Below are positions 6,891-10,896 of a stretch of 12,841 nucleotides of DNA, piece by piece. Source of the stretch: an uncultured archaeon. Lineage in GTDB: Archaea > Nanobdellota > Nanobdellia > Woesearchaeales > ARS49. Every line of letters starts with the position of its first letter. The stretch's first letter is position 1. The DNA is taken from the NCBI GenBank assembly GCA_902385765.1, contig CABMGU010000019.1:1-12841 (forward strand). Direction: 5' to 3'. The notes beneath the pieces are model-generated. The model was given only the letters and a program-made list of their open reading frames with translations, did no database searches and had not been told where the DNA came from. Position numbers and translations under genes: made by a program.

Positions 6891-6899
6891 TTAAATATT
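6891..6899 (+). promoter_or_regulatory. TATA-like element of the Nudix-YvcK operon
   Basis: TTAAATATT is centred 25 bases before the ATG at 6920, again predicting a leaderless mRNA. An alternative is TTTATAAAG at 6864-6872, which would give a leader of about 25 bases. Either choice rules out the upstream TTG (6875) as start. Confidence 0.5.
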
Positions 6900-6919
6900 C
6901 CCGTATTTACTTTTCAATA

Positions 6920-7447
6920 ATGGAAGAAGTTGATATTATTGACGCCCACGATAATGTTGTGGGAAAAGCTAAAAGGGATGAAGTTCACAAGAAGGGATTG
7001 TTGCATCGTGTTGTTTTTATATTTTTGTTCGATCCTGATGGCAGATTGTATATGCAGAAGCGTGTTGCTTCTAAGGATATGTATCCAAATTGCTGGGAAG
7101 GTTCTCTGTCCGGCCATGTTTTGAGCGGGGAATCCTACAAGGAGGCTGCTGAGCGCGAATTGCATGAAGAGCTTAGCGCTTGTGTTTCAGGCAGGCATTT
7201 GAAGGAGGTTATCAAGTTTGGAAACCACGATGGAAATGAGAGGGTATTGATGACGCTTTTTGCTGTTAAAGACTTCAAGGAAAACATGATTATCGATAAT
7301 GACGAGGTGGCTTCAGGAGAGTTTTGGTCAATTAAGAAATTGGAATCTGAGCTTAAGAAGCCCAGAAATTTCAATCCTGGCTTTAGAAAGGCGTGGGAGG
7401 AATTTAAGGGAATGAAGGAAAAGTCAGTGGAGTTCGTGAAATTGTGA
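6920..7447 (+). CDS. Nudix hydrolase, IPP-isomerase-like
   Basis: 175 residues from the ATG at 6920. The Nudix box spans residues 65-87 ('GHVLSGESYKEAAERELHEELSA'-type pattern): G65, E71, R79-E80 and E83-E84 are in place, and only the final Gly of the motif is replaced by Ser. Flanking parts ('LHRVVFIFLFDPDGRLYMQKR', 'YPNCWEGSLSGHV') match the branch that includes isopentenyl-diphosphate isomerase type 1 and YfcD-like hydrolases. The isomerase's catalytic Cys in 'NTCCSHP' is not present ('GSLSGHV'), so I prefer hydrolysis of a nucleotide or other diphosphate over isomerase activity. It overlaps the next gene by four bases (GTGA), indicating translational coupling. Confidence 0.85.
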   Translation: MEEVDIIDAHDNVVGKAKRDEVHKKGLLHRVVFIFLFDPDGRLYMQKRVASKDMYPNCWEGSLSGHVLSGESYKEAAERELHEELSACVSGRHLKEVIKFGNHDGNERVLMTLFAVKDFKENMIIDNDEVASGEFWSIKKLESELKKPRNFNPGFRKAWEEFKGMKEKSVEFVKL

Positions 7448-8376
7448 GGGTTGTCGTCATTGGCGGCGGCACCGGCAGTTTTACTGTTCTTCGCGGTTTG
7501 AAGAATAGGGTGGAAGAGCTTAGTGCTGTTGTTTCAATGTTCGACAGCGGTGGCAGTACGGGCTTATTGAGGGATGAGTTTGGAATTCTTCCTCCTGGCG
7601 ATGTTAGAAGGTGTCTTGTTGCTCTTGCTGATGAGAATGATATGTTGCGTAAATTGTTTATGTATCGGTTTGATGAGCACAGCAGTTTGAAGGGGCATTC
7701 TTTTGGCAACCTGTTTTTGGCTGCCTTAGCAGAGGTTGCCGGCAATGAGGTTGAAGCCATTAAACAGGCTTCTAAGATTTTGCACATTAAAGGGAGGGTT
7801 TTGCCTGTGTCTTTTGATAACGCTAATGTTTGTGCTGAGCTGGAAAATGGTGTGAAAATCAAGGGAGAGAGAAATATTGATGTTCCCCATCACGATCCTT
7901 ATCTGCGTATTGTCAAAGAGTGGCTTGAGACTGAGGCAAAAGCTAATGCTGAAGCTTGTGAAGCCATTCTGAAAGCTGACTTGGTTGTTCTTGGTCCTGG
8001 TGACTTGTTTTCCAGCATTATTCCTAATCTGCTGGTGAAGGGCATTCCTGAGGCTTTGAAGAAATCAAAAGCGAAAAAAGTGTATGTCTGTAATCTGATG
8101 ACCAAGCACGGCGAAACTACGAGCTTTAAGGCTTCTGACCACTTGCGTGAAATCATCAAGTATGGCGGTTGTCCTGATATTATTGTGTGCAATTCCTCGA
8201 AAGGCACTTCTTTTTTGCTTCAGAAGTATGCTTCCCAAAACCAGTTCCCTGTTATTGTTGATCCTGAATCTGTTAAGAAGCTGAATGTCAAGCTTATTGC
8301 TGCAGATGTAATGTCTGCTCCTGAGCTTATTCGCCACGATTCTGAGAAACTGGCTGAACTGCTGGTTGAACTGTAA
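7444..8376 (+). CDS. YvcK/CofD-like protein
   Basis: 310 residues from GTG at 7444. It has the nucleotide-sugar-binding Rossmann-like signature of the YvcK/CofD superfamily: 'VVVIGGGTGSFTVLRGLK' (3-20), 'FDSGGSTGLLRDEFGILPPGDVRRCL' pattern (33-58), 'KGHSFGNLFL' (83-92) and 'VVLGPGDLFSSIIPNLLV' in the C-terminal half. These fit YvcK better than CofD (LPPG:FO 2-phospho-lactate transferase). In Bacillus YvcK binds UDP-GlcNAc and is needed on gluconeogenic carbon sources. The role in archaea is not established. It is coupled to the Nudix gene, so a link to nucleotide-sugar or diphosphate chemistry is possible. The TAA is immediately followed by the duplicated tRNA-Ser 3' end. Confidence 0.88.
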   Translation: MRVVVIGGGTGSFTVLRGLKNRVEELSAVVSMFDSGGSTGLLRDEFGILPPGDVRRCLVALADENDMLRKLFMYRFDEHSSLKGHSFGNLFLAALAEVAGNEVEAIKQASKILHIKGRVLPVSFDNANVCAELENGVKIKGERNIDVPHHDPYLRIVKEWLETEAKANAEACEAILKADLVVLGPGDLFSSIIPNLLVKGIPEALKKSKAKKVYVCNLMTKHGETTSFKASDHLREIIKYGGCPDIIVCNSSKGTSFLLQKYASQNQFPVIVDPESVKKLNVKLIAADVMSAPELIRHDSEKLAELLVEL

Positions 8377-8392
8377 ACGCAGCCGCCCGGAT
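8377..8392 (-). repeat. Second copy of the tRNA-Ser 3' end
   Basis: ACGCAGCCGCCCGGAT here is identical to 8461-8476, the T-loop-to-3'-end part of tRNA-Ser plus one base. The offset is 84 bases and the orientation is the same. It begins one base after the yvcK-like stop codon. Confidence 0.95.
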
Positions 8393-8440
8393 GCCCGCGG
8401 GGTTCCAAAAGGGGGCGGCGGTTGAGCCCCCTTTGATATT
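8385..8440. repeat. 56-bp dispersed repeat, copy 1
   Basis: This 56-bp segment is identical, base for base, to 12779-12834, in the same orientation. It contains the end of the tRNA-3'-like part (GCCCGGAT), the palindrome CCCGCGGG (8394-8401) and a 9-bp hairpin (8408-8434). It is far richer in G and C than the surrounding intergenic DNA. It lies between tRNA-Ser and a duplicate of that tRNA's 3' end. Confidence 0.97.
8408..8434. terminator. Hairpin inside the 56-bp repeat
   Basis: AAAGGGGGC (8408-8416) pairs with GCCCCCTTT (8426-8434) around the loop GGCGGTTGA. On the + strand it lies about 30 bases after the YvcK-like gene and could end its transcript. On the - strand it lies in the tRNA-Ser trailer. 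The identical hairpin recurs at 12802-12828 with no gene ending there, so termination is unlikely to be its only role. Confidence 0.5.
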
Positions 8441-8461
8441 GTTACGTAGTCTATTTTAGTA

Positions 8462-8545
8462 CGCAGCCGCCCGGATTTGAACCGGGATACCCTTTCGGGA
8501 ACGGGTTTTCAAGACCCGCGCAGTACCAGGTTGTGCCACGGCTGC
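8462..8545 (-). tRNA. tRNA-Ser(UGA)
   Basis: An 84-nt type II tRNA on the - strand. The acceptor stem is GCAGCCG/CGGCTGC with discriminator G, as expected for serine. The anticodon stem CGGGT/ACCCG encloses loop CTTGAAA with anticodon TGA. The long variable arm is CCC-GAAA-GGG. The T arm is CCCGG-TTCAAAT-CCGGG, and the D stem is the short 3-bp form common in tRNA-Ser. CCA is not encoded. It reads UCA and probably other UCN codons. Its 3' end is duplicated at 8377-8392 and its 5' end at 8593-8602. Confidence 0.95.
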
Positions 8546-8602
8546 AATTTGCGCACATCACGTCTGCACTGCAATTGGGCAAATTGCAGACGCACGGCTG
8601 CA
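8537..8602 (-). repeat. Duplicated tRNA-Ser 5' end and intervening hairpins
   Basis: CACGGCTGCA occurs at 8537-8546 (5' end of tRNA-Ser plus one base) and again at 8593-8602, offset 56. Between them are a perfect 8-bp hairpin CTGCAATT-GGGCA-AATTGCAG (8569-8589) and a competing 11-bp inverted repeat, CTGCAATTTGC (8542-8552) with GCAAATTGCAG (8579-8589). A further 8-bp pair joins CGTCTGCA (8561-8568) and TGCAGACG (8585-8592). The segment lies between the tRNA and its apparent TATA box. Confidence 0.85.
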
Positions 8603-8624
8603 TATGGTGGTCTTTGTGAAACGG

Positions 8625-8634
8625 CTTTAAAAAG
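8625..8634 (-). promoter_or_regulatory. TATA-like element of tRNA-Ser
   Basis: CTTTTTAAAG on the - strand. Its centre is about 26 bases upstream of the outer copy of the tRNA 5' end (8602) but about 85 bases upstream of the mature tRNA 5' end (8545). The precursor would therefore carry a leader of nearly 60 bases. Confidence 0.5.
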
Positions 8635-8672
8635 CTTCTCAAATTGCCTTATTTGTATACTGAAAAGGATAC

Positions 8673-8682
8673 ATTTATATAG
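8673..8682 (+). promoter_or_regulatory. TATA box of the zinc-ribbon gene
   Basis: ATTTATATAG. Transcription is expected to start near 8706, giving a leader of about 50 bases before the ATG at 8757. Confidence 0.6.
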
Positions 8683-8705
8683 CCTCAAATATCCCTATAT
8701 CGTAG

Positions 8706-8731
8706 TATATCGAGACTGTTTCTCGTATATA
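8706..8731 (+). promoter_or_regulatory. 5'-leader hairpin of the zinc-ribbon gene
   Basis: TATATCGAGA (8706-8715) pairs with TCTCG plus ATATA (8721-8731) around loop CTGTT, leaving one bulged T (8726). This forms a 10-bp stem at the very start of the predicted mRNA, 12 bases ahead of the GGGTGA Shine-Dalgarno (8744-8749). It may stabilise the message or control its translation. Confidence 0.4.
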
Positions 8732-8756
8732 ACTAAACACAACGGGTGAATAACAA

Positions 8757-8912
8757 ATGGGATTCGGAAACGATTTCGGCGCTCCACGTGAGATGCATGA
8801 TGCAACATGCTCCGACTGTGGCGCACAGACTAAAGTTCCCTTCAAACCAACTGAAGGAAAACCAGTCTACTGCCGAGAGTGCTACGCGAAACGCAAGCCT
8901 CGACGCTTCTAA
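8757..8912 (+). CDS. Small zinc-ribbon protein, CxxC-x17-CxxC type
   Basis: A 51-residue protein: 'MHDATCSDCGAQTKVPFKP' leads to 'PVYCRECYAKRKPRRF'. The pairs C18-x2-C21 and C39-x2-C42 are separated by exactly 17 residues, the spacing of the CxxC-x17-CxxC zinc-ribbon family found widely in DPANN archaea and CPR bacteria. The tail is strongly basic, which suggests binding to nucleic acid; the exact role is unknown. The ATG follows GGGTGA by 7 bases. The gene stands alone, with its own TATA box, a structured leader and a T-rich end. That layout suggests a separately controlled, perhaps abundant, small protein. Confidence 0.88.
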   Translation: MGFGNDFGAPREMHDATCSDCGAQTKVPFKPTEGKPVYCRECYAKRKPRRF

Positions 8913-8944
8913 GTTAATTAAACGTTAACTGAGAAAACTAATGA

Positions 8945-8968
8945 TTTTTATTTTTTCTTGAAATTTTT
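8945..8968 (+). terminator. T-rich terminator behind the zinc-ribbon gene
   Basis: Runs of 5, 6 and 5 Ts (8945-8949, 8951-8956, 8964-8968) follow the gene by about 30 bases, the usual form of an archaeal terminator. AT-rich sequence between this and 9048 contains the promoter of the next small gene (TTTATATAAA at 8993-9002, or ACATATATAT at 9013-9022). Confidence 0.55.
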
Positions 8969-9048
8969 CTGCTCTACTTGAGAACTTTAATTTTATATAA
9001 AATCTTATGACAACATATATATCTTTTGCTGCCTATATAATTCCTGAA

Positions 9049-9213
9049 ATGAGCAAGGTTGCTGGGTTTGGGGAATGCGAATTGAGAAGGATTGTGCAGA
9101 AGTTTCAGTCCGGGGGAGCAGTTCGCGTCATGGACAACGAAGGCAGCGAAACTATTGTGCGTGTTGAAAGGATTGAGCCAGCTCGTTTTGGCTCAGACGC
9201 GTTCTGTTACTGA
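9049..9213 (+). CDS. Small hypothetical protein
   Basis: 54 residues from the ATG at 9049 ('MSKVAGFGECELRR'...'ARFGSDAFCY'). I do not recognise a family. The sequence is of normal composition, with a short helix-forming start and a beta-like middle ('GAVRVMDNEGSETIVRVERIEP'), and contains two Cys. An upstream in-frame ATG at 9007 would add 14 residues but lies too close to the TATA box at 8993-9002. There is no Shine-Dalgarno. Its last 7 bases overlap the convergent kinase gene. It could be a real small protein or a chance reading frame; promoter elements in the right place favour the former. Confidence 0.42.
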   Translation: MSKVAGFGECELRRIVQKFQSGGAVRVMDNEGSETIVRVERIEPARFGSDAFCY

Positions 9214-10565
9214 ATTCTGGCGATTAACGGATCAAGAATTCCGGATAGATAGGTCGCTATACAGCCGGCTGCAACTGCTGTGCCTACAATTCCTGCTGTT
9301 AATAGTTGGCGCATTCTGCGTTTATGCGCAGTGCTGTAATTTGATGGAGTGAATACCCTTCTTGCATAGTCATCGTTTGTGTTTACTGGGAATTTTCCTT
9401 TTTCTACTCTTTCCAGGTCCTCAAGTATTTCCTTGCAGGAATCATAACGGCTTGCAGGATTGTACTGAAGCATTTTTGCCAGTATCATTTCCATTCCTTC
9501 TTTTCTGATGTTTGGTTCATCAAGTGGTGTTATAAGCTTGTTTTGTCTGTCCTGTGCTGTGCGGATTACTTCCATAAAGTCTTCATCTCCCTGCATTCCA
9601 AGAGGGTGGTTGTTTGTCATTATGCTGAACAACGATGCTCCTGCTGAGAACTGGTCGCTTTTTGGCGTGCAGTTTCTGGAATTGTGTGCCTGTTCTGGCG
9701 CCATATAGACAATTGTGCCTAAGACTGTGCCGTCCATTGTCTTGACTGTGCTGTCAATTCCAATCTGTTTCATAAGACCATAATCAGCAAGTTTGACGTG
9801 GGTTTTTCTGCTGTATGGGTTTTTTGGGTCTTCTATTGCAGCGTGGAATATGTTTTCCGGCTTGATGTCGCGGTGTAAGACTCCGAAATCGTGGAGTTTT
9901 TTTATGCCTCTGACTACCTGCTTGGCAATCTCTATTTGCACTTCTAAGGGCCATAGATTGGTGTGCTCAGGATTTAATGAGCCTTGTAGCAACTCTACTA
10001 TGCCATAATTTCTGCCGTCCTTGGTTTCGCCGTTTGCAAACAAGTATGCTAGATTTTGGTGTTGAAGACCAGTTATGTATCTTTGTCTGCTTTCTCTAGG
10101 ATCTTCTTTTGTGTCTAATGAGACTCTTAGTGCGACGAGTCTGTCTTTTCCTATGACGTCTGATTGCTCAAGGAACTCCCTGGTTCTAGTTTCAAGTGCT
10201 GATTTGTTCATCGCCTTGGCTTCTGATAATGCGCGTTCTCTGTGTTGTTCCCAATGGGCAATGTTTCCAGAGTTTTGCTTGACGTATTGATGTGTCAATA
10301 TAGGAACATAAAGAAGTCTCCAGCCGTCTTCTCCAAGCTGGCCATATACGAGTTGGGCTTCGTAAGCGACGCTTTGTCCGCCAGCGCCAAGTATCCTGTC
10401 CTTTAGCTTTATTGCCTGTCCTACAGGGTCTGTGGCATTAAGATAGCCGTTTTTGGCGATGCCTAATAGTATTGTCTTCGGGCTGTATTCCTTTCTCTCG
10501 TCGAGTCTTGTAGGCTTTACAGCACTGCTGTCTTCACGAGTGATTTTTGATGCACTTTGTTTCAT
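9207..10565 (-). CDS. Hanks-type Ser/Thr protein kinase, C-terminal membrane anchor
   Basis: 452 residues. The glycine-rich loop 'LGAGGQSVAYEA' is at 59-70. The catalytic loop 'HRDIKPEN' is at 231-238 (Asp233, Asn238), 'DYG' at 261-263 holds the metal-binding Asp, and 'GTIVYMAPEQ' (283-292) holds the APE motif. The subdomain IX Asp lies in 'KSDQFSAGASLFSIMT'. Between glycine loop and beta3 sits an insertion of about 70 residues. The beta3 motif reads 'VALR' (144-147), with Arg147 where ATP-binding Lys is expected. A basic stretch ('AHKRRMRQ') then precedes one transmembrane helix (about 420-443), so the kinase domain should face the cytoplasm. Start: ATG with a TATA box 28 bases upstream. Substrates are unknown. 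Confidence 0.9.
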   Translation of the reverse strand: MKQSASKITREDSSAVKPTRLDERKEYSPKTILLGIAKNGYLNATDPVGQAIKLKDRILGAGGQSVAYEAQLVYGQLGEDGWRLLYVPILTHQYVKQNSGNIAHWEQHRERALSEAKAMNKSALETRTREFLEQSDVIGKDRLVALRVSLDTKEDPRESRQRYITGLQHQNLAYLFANGETKDGRNYGIVELLQGSLNPEHTNLWPLEVQIEIAKQVVRGIKKLHDFGVLHRDIKPENIFHAAIEDPKNPYSRKTHVKLADYGLMKQIGIDSTVKTMDGTVLGTIVYMAPEQAHNSRNCTPKSDQFSAGASLFSIMTNNHPLGMQGDEDFMEVIRTAQDRQNKLITPLDEPNIRKEGMEMILAKMLQYNPASRYDSCKEILEDLERVEKGKFPVNTNDDYARRVFTPSNYSTAHKRRMRQLLTAGIVGTAVAAGCIATYLSGILDPLIARIQ

Positions 10566-10588
10566 ATAAGAAACTCAGCATTTTATCC

Positions 10589-10597
10589 TTTATAAAT
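10589..10597 (-). promoter_or_regulatory. TATA box of the membrane-anchored kinase gene
   Basis: ATTTATAAA on the - strand, centred 28 bases before the ATG at 10565. There is no Shine-Dalgarno, which fits a leaderless or very short-leader transcript. Confidence 0.6.
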
Positions 10598-10610
10598 CTT
10601 TCTATTTTTA

Positions 10611-10624
10611 TCACTACATAGTGA
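10611..10624. promoter_or_regulatory. Operator-like inverted repeat
   Basis: TCACTA-CA-TAGTGA, a perfect 6-bp inverted repeat 13 bases upstream of the kinase TATA box and 7 bases from the duplicated tRNA-Glu 3' end. Position and symmetry suit a regulator site, but arms of 6 bp can arise by chance. Confidence 0.3.
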
Positions 10625-10631
10625 CATCAAA

Positions 10632-10649
10632 TATGCCGGGAACGGGATT
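10632..10649 (-). repeat. Second copy of the tRNA-Glu 3' end
   Basis: TATGCCGGGAACGGGATT is identical to 10786-10803, which is the part of tRNA-Glu from the T loop through the discriminator plus two further bases. The offset is 154 bases in the same orientation. Confidence 0.96.
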
Positions 10650-10785
10650 ACTTGGACAAACGCATAGCGTTTGCCAAGTTGCTCGGAAACTTGGAGTATC
10701 ATAATATCATTCTTGCAAGTTTCCGACACGAACCCGAGGGTTCGAATCCCTTGCATGAAAACTGCAAGGGCGAAGCCCTGAAATG
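10650..10785. other. Hairpin-rich segment between tRNA-Glu and its duplicated 3' end
   Basis: 136 bases with no convincing gene but several perfect stems. CTTGG-(A)-CAAACGC pairs with GCGTTTG-CCAAG (10651-10678, 12 bp with one bulge). CGGAAACTTG pairs with CAAGTTTCCG (10684-10693 with 10716-10725). CGAACCC pairs with GGGTTCG (10729-10744). CCCTTGCA pairs with TGCAAGGG (10748-10755 with 10763-10770, 7-base loop). AGGGC-GAA-GCCCT is at 10767-10779. Such density points to a structured RNA, either in the tRNA trailer (- strand) or independent on the + strand. A GAGGG-TTCGAAT-CCCTT piece (10736-10752) mimics a tRNA T arm. Confidence 0.6.
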
Positions 10786-10787
10786 TA

Positions 10788-10862
10788 TGCCGGGAACGGG
10801 ATTCGAACCCGTGTCTCAGCCGCGAGAGGGCCGAATACTTGACCGGACTATACTATCCCGGC
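10788..10862 (-). tRNA. tRNA-Glu(CUC)
   Basis: 75 nt on the - strand. The acceptor stem is GCCGGGA/TCCCGGC with discriminator A, and the D arm is 'GTATAGTCCGG'-like. The anticodon stem CGGCC/GGCTG encloses loop CTCTCGC with anticodon CTC. The T arm is ACGGG-TTCGAAT-CCCGT, and CCA is not encoded. It reads GAG codons. It lies between the two kinase genes, in the same orientation as both. Confidence 0.94.
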
Positions 10863-10886
10863 GTCAATGAATTAAGAAAATTGAGC

Positions 10887-10896
10887 GTTTAAAAAA
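10887..10896 (-). promoter_or_regulatory. TATA-like element of tRNA-Glu
   Basis: TTTTTTAAAC on the - strand, about 30 bases upstream of the tRNA 5' end and directly abutting the TAG of the kinase gene at 10897. The six Ts may also help end the kinase transcript. Confidence 0.5.

Noticed and set aside
6875..6919. Upstream TTG start for the Nudix protein
   Set aside because: It lies immediately behind one TATA-like element and ahead of the other, and the ATG at 6920 begins at the usual family N-terminus.
8385..8460. Split-tRNA 3' half, as in Nanoarchaeum
   Set aside because: The duplicate holds only the T-loop end and acceptor strand; the T stem 5' strand and the TTC of the T loop are missing, and an intact tRNA-Ser lies next to it.
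8477..8749. 90-codon + strand frame over tRNA-Ser
   Set aside because: It is antisense to tRNA-Ser and the structured upstream segment, with no family features.
10736..10759. Possible + strand tRNA suggested by GAGGG-TTCGAAT-CCCTT
   Set aside because: Only a T-arm-like hairpin is present; no matching 5' acceptor strand, D arm or anticodon arm could be found upstream.
10652..10870. 72-codon + strand frame across the tRNA-Glu region
   Set aside because: It runs through hairpins and antisense to tRNA-Glu; no promoter or Shine-Dalgarno is seen.
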